Of a DNA stretch of 64,000 nt, positions 6,985 to 16,154 are shown piece by piece. Each line of letters starts with the position of its first letter. The first letter of the stretch is position 1. The DNA is from JBBQYA01 sp031412335. Lineage in GTDB: Bacteria; Bacteroidota; Bacteroidia; Sphingobacteriales; Sphingobacteriaceae. Below the pieces are notes generated by a model. It was not told where the DNA came from and searched no databases. It was given only the letters and a program-made list of their open reading frames with translations. The position numbers were made by a program, and so were the translations under genes. Where the stretch lies: NCBI GenBank assembly GCA_031412335.1, contig JANOCT010000013.1:53103-117102 (forward strand), written 5' to 3'.

Positions 6985-9084
6985 TTATTTAACTGCGTTA
7001 ATTTTCTTAGCACTTGCACCATTTTCAGTTACAATTTGTACTAAATAATTACCATTAGCTAACTCGTTTGTAAGATCAAGTACTAGGTTAGTATTAGTAT
7101 TTAAATTGTTCCAGTTTTGTACAGTTCTACCAAGCATATCAACAAGTTTTACAGATTTAACAGCAGATTTTGTATTGTTAATGTTAAGTGTATTATTTAC
7201 AACATAAGCATTAAAATCACCAGCTGCATTGATCTGAGAAACAGAAGAAGTTCTATCATTACTGAATACTAACTTGAAACGGTTGTTTGAAGAACCAGCA
7301 ACAGTTGTGAAAGAATAATTAGCATTGTTGTTGAAATTGTGAGAAACTCCAGTTAATAAATCAACCAAAGTAACTTTGAAATTAGCAGCAACGTTTTCAA
7401 ATGCTTTTGCATTGAAAGTGTAAGTACCAGCAGTAATAGCATCAAAACCAACCATAACTTCTTTTGAATCAGTAGCAATAGTTGAAAGTGGAGATAAAGC
7501 TTGGATAGCTAATTCTTCAGTATTATTCATTGTATACAAAGCAAAACCAGCTTTTAACTTTGGAGAATCAAATGCATTATCAATTGCATCTGTTGCATCA
7601 TCCATGAAAGTAACTAACGTTTCGTTGTAAGCGTTTGAACCAGTAACTCCTAAACGGAAACCAGCAATTGCAGATCGGTAGAAATTGTTAGCAGTAGCAA
7701 CTCGTTGAGAGTTAGTAAAGTTAACTGTAGCGTTTGAGTTAGCTTTGATCATGAAACCTTGACCAGTTCCAATGTTACCGTTTAAGTTAACTACACCAGT
7801 CGTACTTGGAGTAACAACAGATCCAGCACTGTTAGTAGTAATATATTCAGCAGATGAATTTAATAAACCTCCATCGTCATAAAACAAGTAAGCGGATCCT
7901 ACAATTCCGGTATTTGCAGCAAAGAAACTTGCAATAGAAATAGAAGAAGGATATGGATTACCTACTAAGTTCCATCCATTATTTATAGCTAATGCTGAAA
8001 ATGAATAAGGACCATTGTGAACAGCTCCTGAGAATACTTTTGTACCTCCATTAGTTACAGCAAAACCTTTACCAGCAACCATAGCAGCACCATTTGCAGG
8101 ACGGAAACCAAAATTAATTCCAGAAGCAGCAAAATTTGGATCGTAAGAATAACGATCAGTTGCAGTTCCAAAATTTAAAGTCTGACCAACAACTGGAGAT
8201 GACCAGTAATTGTATTTAGTTGCTGAAGTACTTCCAACTCGAGTTACATTAGCAACACCAGAACCACCATAAGTAGTGTTTAAAGCTTGTACTAATGATC
8301 CACCGTCAAGTACATTTAATGTACCATTGTTTGTAAGAGCACCGAATCCAACACTTGCTAAAGCTCCACCGTTTGTGATAGACAAAGCAGCGCCTGGTTG
8401 AACTGTTAATGAAGCACCTGAATTGATTACTACATTTTTAGCTGAAGCAACAACACTAGATGCAATACTTGGAGCATTTGCACTTGATGGAATTATTACA
8501 TTTGAAGAGTTTGTTGGAATTCTTCCAGTACTCCAGTTTGTAAGAGCAGAATAATTGCTGCTTGCACCTACCCAAGTATTGTTAACTGTAACTGATCCTG
8601 AAATAAATGAAGATGGAATTGGATCAGCATTAAAGTCACCATATTCTTGTTGCCCAGCCGCTGTTGTAAAAAATAATGGAGAAGTACCACCAGCAGATGT
8701 AAAGTTAAAAGTGATTAATGTAGAACCATTTGGAAGAGTAACTGGAGTTGCTCCTGCATTTGGATCAGTCCAAACTACAATAACTTTTCTGTATCCTGGA
8801 ACAGTTACACCACCTGCAGCTAATCCATTTACAATTAGACCCACTGATATTGAAGGATCTGCAACAAAGTTAGCAAATGTTAATACTTCTGGATTATACT
8901 GCAATTGGATAGTAATTGCTGCAACGCCATTAAAATTATCAACGTTTAATGGTACAGAAATACTTCCAGAAGTATTTACTGCTGCATTACCAAGAGTAGT
9001 GATAATTGGTTGAGAGAATGATTTAAGAGACGTAAGTCCTAAAATCATTAGAAGCATAAAAGCTCCCATTAATTTAGTTTTCAT
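6985..9084 (-). CDS. Large T9SS surface protein with cohesin-like domain
   Basis: The protein has 699 residues. A signal peptide (1-25) is followed by a cohesin-like module (about 28-168: 'VPLNVDNFNGVAAITIQLQ', then a VVWTD strand). Next comes a beta-helix-like segment starting 'WVGASSNYSALTNWSTGRIP' (about 171-270). The central region has the 'GWNLVGNPYPSSI' motif common in Bacteroidota T9SS proteins. The C-terminal type A sorting domain covers about 620-699 and ends in KKINAVK. It is extremely rich in Asn, Ser, Ala and Thr, as expected for a surface adhesin or matrix protein. It lies 33 bp upstream of the PID-CTERM gene on the same strand. Ligand or partner is unknown. Confidence 0.85.
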   Translation of the reverse strand: MKTKLMGAFMLLMILGLTSLKSFSQPIITTLGNAAVNTSGSISVPLNVDNFNGVAAITIQLQYNPEVLTFANFVADPSISVGLIVNGLAAGGVTVPGYRKVIVVWTDPNAGATPVTLPNGSTLITFNFTSAGGTSPLFFTTAAGQQEYGDFNADPIPSSFISGSVTVNNTWVGASSNYSALTNWSTGRIPTNSSNVIIPSSANAPSIASSVVASAKNVVINSGASLTVQPGAALSITNGGALASVGFGALTNNGTLNVLDGGSLVQALNTTYGGSGVANVTRVGSTSATKYNYWSSPVVGQTLNFGTATDRYSYDPNFAASGINFGFRPANGAAMVAGKGFAVTNGGTKVFSGAVHNGPYSFSALAINNGWNLVGNPYPSSISIASFFAANTGIVGSAYLFYDDGGLLNSSAEYITTNSAGSVVTPSTTGVVNLNGNIGTGQGFMIKANSNATVNFTNSQRVATANNFYRSAIAGFRLGVTGSNAYNETLVTFMDDATDAIDNAFDSPKLKAGFALYTMNNTEELAIQALSPLSTIATDSKEVMVGFDAITAGTYTFNAKAFENVAANFKVTLVDLLTGVSHNFNNNANYSFTTVAGSSNNRFKLVFSNDRTSSVSQINAAGDFNAYVVNNTLNINNTKSAVKSVKLVDMLGRTVQNWNNLNTNTNLVLDLTNELANGNYLVQIVTENGASAKKINAVK

Positions 9085-9142
9085 AATTTTTTTTGTAATT
9101 GTTTAGTGAATTTATTTTTGATTTGGGTTTTAAATTTTAAAA

Positions 9143-9172
9143 AACCAGTCAGAGAAAATTCTCCGACTGGTT
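9143..9172 (-). terminator. Terminator after the repeat adhesin gene
   Basis: AACCAGTC (9143-9150) and GACTGGTT (9165-9172) form the base of a hairpin that continues with GAGA/TCTC after one mismatch. A run of T follows on the minus strand. It lies 13 bp past the adhesin stop and so ends that transcript. Confidence 0.85.
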
Positions 9173-9184
9173 AAATATTTTTAT

Positions 9185-12100
9185 TTATTTGATAATAAAT
9201 TTCTCAACATTATTATATGAAGAAGTTGATCCCTGTACATTAATTGTATAGAAATAAGTTCCAGCTGAAAAACCTTTAACATCTAAGGTTGCAACATGCT
9301 GACCAGCAGTAACCGAAACATCAACAATTGTTGCTACTTTTTTACCTACTAAATCAAACATTGAAATAGTAACCTTTGAATCTTCCTTTACAGAATAATT
9401 AATGCTTGCTAAATCATTTACTGGATTAGGGAAAATTGCTGAAGAGTAACCATTTGAATTCATCACTAATCTAGCTGATGACAATTCTACGTTTTGGATA
9501 ATTTCTGCGTTAACATCTCCTAATTCAGTAGCATTAGATAATTTAATTTCTAATTTTTCAACTGAGTTTTTTGAAATGTTTTTTGATTTAAAGTTTATAA
9601 CAAATAAAACATCATTTGCCTTAAGTTTAAGGGAAGCTAATTCAGCCCAAACGATACGAATTTCATTTCCTATTACATTATAGATAACAGAATTTGTTTC
9701 ATCACCTGGAATTACTATACTTTTCACTTCCAATAAATCTGAAGGGAAATTTGCAAATACAGTTATTGCATTTACATCAGCAGAAGAATTAATATATACA
9801 GGATATGAAAATTCTTCATTAGAATTGATTGCTTTAATTCCTTCTTTAGATAAGTTAACTGATTTGGCTACTCTGAATGGACCACCAGTAGAACCGTTTA
9901 CATCACCAACAATTAGACCTCTATTATTTCCATTAGTTTCCTCAGTAGATAATGACAAAGTATCTCTTAAAAATGCCCAATCTCCAGCTGCAAATGATGA
10001 CAGTGTACCAGCAATTCTTCTTGACAATTGTAATGCGTCTCCTGAAAGTAAAGTATTTGAAGCGTTAACATCAGCCGCTTTTAATCTTAAAGGGGTAAAA
10101 ACTCTAGTTTGTGCAATCGCTTGTCTAATTTGTAAAACATCAATTGAAGTTGGACCAAACCATGGAGAAGTAGAAGTTGCAAATAATTCATACTGTTTTA
10201 ATTCCAGATTATTAAATGAATAATTTCCATTTACATCTGTTTGTGTTGTAGCCACAATAGTATTAGTAGCAACATCTTTTAATTGAACAGTAATTGAATC
10301 TAATGGAGAGCTTCCAGCATTGTCATAAGAATATCTTCCTGAAATGAATGAATTTACTTCATCAAATTTACTTTGGAAAACAGGGCTTGAGAAATCAGCA
10401 CCAGTTAAAGCAGCTGAACCAGCTACAGGTAATAAATTTGGTGCTACTAAATTAAATGGATCAGCTAAGATTCCTGAACTTGCAGCTAATAATCGGTTTC
10501 CATAAGATGGAGTTTGAACCCATGTTAAAACTTGAGCTGCAGTAAATGGACTTCCAGAAGAAGCTACTTCTGTAAACGACTGCATTCCACCTTGAATGTT
10601 ATTTCTGTACTGTAATGTATCGCTCAATAAGGCTTTGTTTGGAGATGAATTTAATGCTGCATTTCCATCCAACATTAATCCTGCTCGGTATCCTAAGAAA
10701 ATTGAGTTCATAATTGATTGACCAGAACCTCTTCTGATTCTTGCTCCTCTTCTGAATGCATCTCTAGTAGTTGCTGGTAAAGAAGCGAATGTAGCTGGAT
10801 CAGCAATTGGTCCTACCATCGTCATGTTTGAAAATACGGCTAAAGTTGTTGGTTTAGCTGCAGATCCAGTTGCATCATTATCTGATTCAAATCCTTCTGA
10901 TGTACTTGCACCTGATGGCAATGTATATGATAAATCATACAATGCTGGATCTTTTATAGCAACTCCAAATTGGATTCTTCCTTTAAAACCATTATCTGTA
11001 TCAAAATCGTCATCTGATGTTGCATATGATACTAAGTGTTTTGCATTAACTGCTCCACTGAACCATTCGTAAGCATCATCTCCTCCAAATGAAGTTTGGA
11101 TGTAATCTAACCTTGTTCCTGAACCTACTGAACCTAATGTTAATGAGTTAATCTCATTGTTAGTTGCAAAATCATATCCTGCAAACTCGATTCGGCAATA
11201 AGTAATTGATCCTGAATTATCAACATCATTTGGTGTTAAACCTCCACCGTGTTCACCGGTTGATGCATTAAATCCACCTTCTATAATCTGAACTCCGCCT
11301 GGACGGTTGTTTGCTCCTCTTCCTAATATTACAATTCCTCCCCAATCTTCTGGGTTCCTAGCTCCTGGTCCTGCAATTGAAGTAAATACTACTGGTGCTG
11401 ATACTGTTCCGTTGACAAATAATTGACCACCTCTTTGTACTACTAAGGTTCCACCTGTTCCTACATTACTTCCTCGAATAACTGTTCCTGCTGGAATAGT
11501 TAATACTCCACCACTTGCAATGTAAACTACTCCACGTAATTCATAAACTTGTGATGCATCTAAGGTAACATTACCAGAGATAACATTTGATCCTAAGTTA
11601 GTTACTGTTCCTAAATCGTTTACCAACGTTACTGAATTAGTTACCGCTGGGTAAGCATTTGTTTTCGGACTGAAACTTGTCCAACCTGCCATCCAATTCT
11701 CTGTTCCAAATGCTCCTACATAAGACGTTTGCTCAAAGAAAGATGAAAAATCCGCGCCTGTTAAAGCAGGAGAACCAGCTATTGGCAATAAGTTTGGATT
11801 GGTTAAATTAAATGGATCAGTTAAGATATTTGAACTTGACGCTAATAACCTGTTTCCAAAAGATGGAGTTTGTACCCAAGTTAAAACTTGAGCTGCAGTA
11901 AATGGACTTCCAGAAGATGCTACTTCTGTAAACGACTGCATTCCACCTTGAATGTTATTTCTATACTGTAATGTATCACTCAATAAGGCTTTGTTTGGAG
12001 ATGAATTTAATGCTGCATTTCCATCCAACATTAATCCTGCTCGGTATCCTAAGAAAATTGAGTTTAAGATTGACTGACCAGAACCTCTTCTGATTCTTGC

Positions 12101-13096
12101 TCCTCTTCTGAATGCATCTCTAGTAGTTGCTGGTAAAGAAGCAAAATTAGCTGGATCAGAAATTGGTCCAATTGCAGTAATGTTTGAAAATACCGCTAAA
12201 GTTGTTGGCTTAGCTGCTGTTCCTGTTGCATCATTATCTGATTCAAATCCTTCTGATGTACTTGCACCTGATGGCAATGTGTAAGATAAATCATACAATG
12301 CTGGATCTTTAATACATACACCGAACTGAATTTTTCCTTTGAAACCATTATCTGTATCAAAATCGTCATCTGATGTTGCGTATGATACTAGGTGTTTTGC
12401 ATTAACTGCTCCACTGAACCATTCGTAAGCATCATCTCCTCCAAATGAAGTTTGGATATAATTTAATGTTGTTCCAGAACCTACAGAACCTAATGTTAAT
12501 GAATTGATCTCATTGTTAGTTGCAAAATCATATCCTGCAAACTCGATTCGGCAATAGGTAATTGATCCTGAATTATCAACATCATTTGGTGTTAATCCTC
12601 CACCGTGTTCTCCGGTTGATGCATTAAATCCACCTTCTATAATCTGAACTCCGCCTGGACGGTTGTTTGCTCCTCTTCCTAGTATTACAATTCCTCCCCA
12701 GTCTTCTGGGTTTCTTGCTCCTGGTCCTGCAATTGAAGTAAATACTACTGGTGCTGATACTGTTCCGTTTACAAATAATTGACCACCTCTTTGTACTACT
12801 AAGGTTCCACCTGTTCCTACATTGCTTCCTCGAATTATTGTTCCTGCTGGAATGGTTAATACTCCACCACTTGCAATATAAACTACTCCACGTAATTCAT
12901 AAACTTGTGATGCATCTAACGTAACATTACCAGAGATAATATTAGCTCCTAAGTTAGTTACAGTTCCTAAATCGTTAACCAACGTAGTTGAGTTGGTTAC
13001 CGCTGGATAAGGGTTGGTCTTTGGACTGAAACTTGTCCAACCTGCCATCCAATTCTCCGTACCAAATGCGCCTACATAAGACGTTTGCTCGAAGAA
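9185..13096 (-). repeat. 1356-bp tandem duplication inside the adhesin gene
   Basis: Within this gene the stretches at about 11741-13096 and 10385-11740 are in-frame tandem copies with a period of 1356 bp (452 codons). I measured this from matching TTGCTCCTCT blocks at 10741 and 12097. By hand alignment the protein copies differ at about 24 of 452 positions, and long stretches are identical. The rest of the gene (9185 to about 10384) is single copy. Confidence 0.9.
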
Positions 13097-13165
13097 TTGC
13101 GCTTTTAATTCCATACTAACGCCAGCTAATAGCGAAGAAAGCATGAGTGCGTAAATTCTTTTCAT
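9185..13165 (-). CDS. Giant T9SS adhesin with duplicated 452-aa module
   Basis: The protein has 1326 residues. After the signal peptide (1-22) come two near-identical modules of 452 residues (about 24-475 and 476-927), each starting 'FFEQTSYVGAFGTENW' and probably folding as a parallel beta-helix. Each holds an acidic, possibly Ca-binding 'SDDDFDTDNGFKG' segment. Then follow a SdrD/carboxypeptidase-regulatory-like domain (about 935-1000), a dockerin-like segment with two acidic calcium-loop motifs (DVNASNTLLSGDA and GDVNGSTGG), a cohesin-like module (about 1095-1225) and a type A T9SS sorting domain at the C-terminus. It is a surface adhesin or matrix protein; the ligand is unknown. The gene has its own terminator. 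Confidence 0.85.
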   Translation of the reverse strand: MKRIYALMLSSLLAGVSMELKAQFFEQTSYVGAFGTENWMAGWTSFSPKTNPYPAVTNSTTLVNDLGTVTNLGANIISGNVTLDASQVYELRGVVYIASGGVLTIPAGTIIRGSNVGTGGTLVVQRGGQLFVNGTVSAPVVFTSIAGPGARNPEDWGGIVILGRGANNRPGGVQIIEGGFNASTGEHGGGLTPNDVDNSGSITYCRIEFAGYDFATNNEINSLTLGSVGSGTTLNYIQTSFGGDDAYEWFSGAVNAKHLVSYATSDDDFDTDNGFKGKIQFGVCIKDPALYDLSYTLPSGASTSEGFESDNDATGTAAKPTTLAVFSNITAIGPISDPANFASLPATTRDAFRRGARIRRGSGQSILNSIFLGYRAGLMLDGNAALNSSPNKALLSDTLQYRNNIQGGMQSFTEVASSGSPFTAAQVLTWVQTPSFGNRLLASSSNILTDPFNLTNPNLLPIAGSPALTGADFSSFFEQTSYVGAFGTENWMAGWTSFSPKTNAYPAVTNSVTLVNDLGTVTNLGSNVISGNVTLDASQVYELRGVVYIASGGVLTIPAGTVIRGSNVGTGGTLVVQRGGQLFVNGTVSAPVVFTSIAGPGARNPEDWGGIVILGRGANNRPGGVQIIEGGFNASTGEHGGGLTPNDVDNSGSITYCRIEFAGYDFATNNEINSLTLGSVGSGTRLDYIQTSFGGDDAYEWFSGAVNAKHLVSYATSDDDFDTDNGFKGRIQFGVAIKDPALYDLSYTLPSGASTSEGFESDNDATGSAAKPTTLAVFSNMTMVGPIADPATFASLPATTRDAFRRGARIRRGSGQSIMNSIFLGYRAGLMLDGNAALNSSPNKALLSDTLQYRNNIQGGMQSFTEVASSGSPFTAAQVLTWVQTPSYGNRLLAASSGILADPFNLVAPNLLPVAGSAALTGADFSSPVFQSKFDEVNSFISGRYSYDNAGSSPLDSITVQLKDVATNTIVATTQTDVNGNYSFNNLELKQYELFATSTSPWFGPTSIDVLQIRQAIAQTRVFTPLRLKAADVNASNTLLSGDALQLSRRIAGTLSSFAAGDWAFLRDTLSLSTEETNGNNRGLIVGDVNGSTGGPFRVAKSVNLSKEGIKAINSNEEFSYPVYINSSADVNAITVFANFPSDLLEVKSIVIPGDETNSVIYNVIGNEIRIVWAELASLKLKANDVLFVINFKSKNISKNSVEKLEIKLSNATELGDVNAEIIQNVELSSARLVMNSNGYSSAIFPNPVNDLASINYSVKEDSKVTISMFDLVGKKVATIVDVSVTAGQHVATLDVKGFSAGTYFYTINVQGSTSSYNNVEKFIIK

Positions 13166-13298
13166 TGTTTTTAATTAATTAAGTTAGTTGAAATGGGTTT
13201 AATTTCTGAGGTAAAACTATTGTGGCAATGTTACGGGAATGTAAACTTTCCATTAAAAAATAGTTCTAAAAAAGCGGTTTGAGAGATTTAACTGTTAA

Positions 13299-16109
13299 CT
13301 AAAAATTAAATCCTACCCGAAAGTTGACTTGAGTACCGAAACGGAAAGTGTTAACAATAGCATCCGTATCCTTTTCGTAGTTTAGGGTATCAAACTTATC
13401 TAAGCTATTCTTATAAAAATATAAGTTGGTGGCAAATAGGTCATTTACTGAAACACGGAATTCAAGCTTTTTTATCCTTTTACTTAGTTGTAAATCCACT
13501 ATAGTTCGGGCAGATTCATATCTATTAACAAATGAAAAGCCACCACCAGCAGAAAGTCTTGCTCCGGTAACATTAACTAATATACTTGAGCTCCAACCTT
13601 TTTCTATGTCATCATAAATTAATCCTCCATTATACAAATAAGGTGATTGACCTTGAAAAGCCCTTTTGCCTTGAAAACCAGTTGACGAAATAGGAGTACC
13701 TTGATAATCAGATTCGGATTCAATTAATGCAAGATTTGAATAAAGTGTAATCCTTCTAAAAAAATCTGTTTTGAGAATATCGGCTAAAAAACTAAGATTT
13801 TTCCTTCCTTCCAATTCAATACCAAAAACATATGCTTTTGATGCATTTTTAAATCCATAACTATTAAAGTTAGACCCATTATCTACAACAAATTCAATTG
13901 GATTTAAAATGGATTTGTAAAATGCAGATACAGAAAAAACCTCTCCTGGAGCTGGAAAAAACTCATACTTAAAATCAAAATTATTTATTAGAGCAGGTTT
14001 AAGTTTTGGGTTTCCATATATATTTAGATCTGTTTCAAAGTCAAAAAAGAATACATCAGCTTGCTCTCTAAATTCAGGTCTATTGATAGTTTCAGTGTAG
14101 GAAAAGCGAAGATTCTCTTTTTCAGTTATTGGAAATGTTATATTAATTGCAGGGAAAATTTTTGTATTGGATGAATTAACTTGCTGATCCAAAACCAGAG
14201 AATCTCTTGAATTTACTTTACTTAAAAACTGAGTGAACTTTTCTGACCTAAATCCATAACTTGCTCTTACCCATTTTGCTATTTTAGTATCCATTAAAAC
14301 ATAAAATGCGGAAAGCTGTGAATTTGCAACGTATGCTTTATCTGCAGGGTTGGCTTCATTAAGATAAAATCCATCTTCTCCTTTTATGTTTTGATTTAAA
14401 AATATAGAATTCAAAGGTAAAGAACGCAGCGAATCTCCATTGGAATTAGGTGATAACTGAACTTCAAATTGCTGTGCTCTAAAAATTCTGTTTCTATCTT
14501 CATAAAAATAACCAACCTTTAAATCATTTTGAACATTTGAGAAATTTAAGGGTAAGGTTAAATCCACTTTTCCACTATAATAATCTTCTTTTAATTCTGA
14601 AAAGAATCTTGAAGCTTGAGCTATCCTTATGATTTCATTTGATTCACTACCGTTAACATTTCTATAATCTGGTATATTTTTTTCTATATTATTATAATTA
14701 AAATTCCAATTAATTTTCGGTTTATAAGTATCATTAATTGTTATTGTATGATCACCTTCTACTTGATTGGTGAACATTTGATTAGAATAAAAAAAATAAG
14801 TCCAAAAACGTAATTTAAGATCTTCAAAATTAGTACCTGCGCCAACAAATGTATTATTTTCACTATTTACATTATACAAATTTCGTATTGCAATAGTGCT
14901 ATGATTACTAATTTTTAAGCCTACATTAAAAAGTGCTCCCCACAAAACCTGATTACCATATCTATCAAGTTCAATACTATCTTGACGATTTAAAGTAATG
15001 TCATCAACTGAATAGCGACTAACTCTTGAAAAGCGGTTAGTATTATTGTAAGATAAAGCAGCAAAAGTTCCAATAGCAACATTTCTTAGTTTAAAAACAT
15101 TAGCTTTATTCATCTGAAAACTCAAATTCGGAGCAGCATTTTTATTTTTTATTGACCAATCATCGTTTAGCGTTCTCGAAAGTTGTGTATTTAGATCAGG
15201 CCTCGAAGCAGTGGAATCACGAAAAGTCTGTGTATTTGGAAAAGCATCTGGGAGCAAACGAGTTCCATCATCAATACCCAACCAATCAGTTTTTCCGCTT
15301 TTGTGTTTAAAAAAAGATTTTCCTGTAGTAATGGTATTATAGCCTCCAGAAAATGAAATAGATCCAGAATTACTTTCTGGTATTTGTTTAGTATTTACTT
15401 TAATAATACCACCTGCAAAATCAGCTTTATATTCTGGCGAAAAAGTTTTAATAATCGTAATGTTATCAATTATACCTGCTGGGAAAATATCAAACGTAAA
15501 TGCCTTTCTGTCTGCTTCAGTACTTGGCAATGATGAATTATTTAAATAGGCTAAATTATACCGGTCATTCATTCCTCTTACAATTACAAATCTTCCACCT
15601 TGAATACTTGCGCCACTTACTCGTTTTAAAATATCCGCAGAGCTTTTATCTGGAGATTTACGAATTACATCTGCTGAAATACCATCAGAAACTGAAATGG
15701 CATTTTGTTGTACACTGTATAATGAGTTAATGGTTTCTCTGCTAAATGTTGAGGTTATAACTACTTCTGCCACTTGGGTAGAAACAGTTTCTTCCATAAT
15801 TACATTTAATTCAGTTGTTTTTCCTGCAACAACTACTACTCCAGAAACTGCTTTGGTGGCATACCCTAAATATTTAAATTGAACGGTATAAACACCTGGA
15901 GCCAAATTTGAAATTTCATAATTTCCGTCGAAATTAGTTGCTGCACCTAAGCTTGTTCCAGGAATGGTTGCTGCTAATCCAATTAGCGTTTCGAGGGTGA
16001 ATTTGTCTGTAACCCTTCCTCCTATTTTACCGGTTCCTTGGCCGAAAGCGGTGAAACTAAAAATGATAAATAAAAAGCTAAATAAGTATTTATGAGAGAT
16101 GTAATTCAT
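13299..16109 (-). CDS. TonB-dependent receptor with regulatory-like N-domain
   Basis: This 936-residue outer-membrane receptor has a signal peptide (1-23), a carboxypeptidase-regulatory-like beta-sandwich (about 27-112, 'GKIGGRVTDKFTLETLIG'), a plug domain (about 125-245, including 'VRGMNDRYNLAYLN') and a 22-strand barrel ending in Phe. No SusD partner is encoded next to it, so it is not a standard glycan-uptake pair. It lies between the T9SS adhesins and a paralogous receptor 45 bp upstream on the same strand, probably in one transcript. The substrate cannot be read from sequence; the 'FSPEYKADFAGG' plug type is common near T9SS cargo genes. Confidence 0.9.
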   Translation of the reverse strand: MNYISHKYLFSFLFIIFSFTAFGQGTGKIGGRVTDKFTLETLIGLAATIPGTSLGAATNFDGNYEISNLAPGVYTVQFKYLGYATKAVSGVVVVAGKTTELNVIMEETVSTQVAEVVITSTFSRETINSLYSVQQNAISVSDGISADVIRKSPDKSSADILKRVSGASIQGGRFVIVRGMNDRYNLAYLNNSSLPSTEADRKAFTFDIFPAGIIDNITIIKTFSPEYKADFAGGIIKVNTKQIPESNSGSISFSGGYNTITTGKSFFKHKSGKTDWLGIDDGTRLLPDAFPNTQTFRDSTASRPDLNTQLSRTLNDDWSIKNKNAAPNLSFQMNKANVFKLRNVAIGTFAALSYNNTNRFSRVSRYSVDDITLNRQDSIELDRYGNQVLWGALFNVGLKISNHSTIAIRNLYNVNSENNTFVGAGTNFEDLKLRFWTYFFYSNQMFTNQVEGDHTITINDTYKPKINWNFNYNNIEKNIPDYRNVNGSESNEIIRIAQASRFFSELKEDYYSGKVDLTLPLNFSNVQNDLKVGYFYEDRNRIFRAQQFEVQLSPNSNGDSLRSLPLNSIFLNQNIKGEDGFYLNEANPADKAYVANSQLSAFYVLMDTKIAKWVRASYGFRSEKFTQFLSKVNSRDSLVLDQQVNSSNTKIFPAINITFPITEKENLRFSYTETINRPEFREQADVFFFDFETDLNIYGNPKLKPALINNFDFKYEFFPAPGEVFSVSAFYKSILNPIEFVVDNGSNFNSYGFKNASKAYVFGIELEGRKNLSFLADILKTDFFRRITLYSNLALIESESDYQGTPISSTGFQGKRAFQGQSPYLYNGGLIYDDIEKGWSSSILVNVTGARLSAGGGFSFVNRYESARTIVDLQLSKRIKKLEFRVSVNDLFATNLYFYKNSLDKFDTLNYEKDTDAIVNTFRFGTQVNFRVGFNF

Positions 16110-16154
16110 AATTTTTCTGGATAAATAAATGTCGATGGAGAATTAGACAAATGA

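Noticed and set aside
9825..10223. A 132-residue plus-strand frame inside the adhesin gene
   Set aside because: It is opposite a strongly supported T9SS adhesin with clear domains; it has no signal, motif or context.
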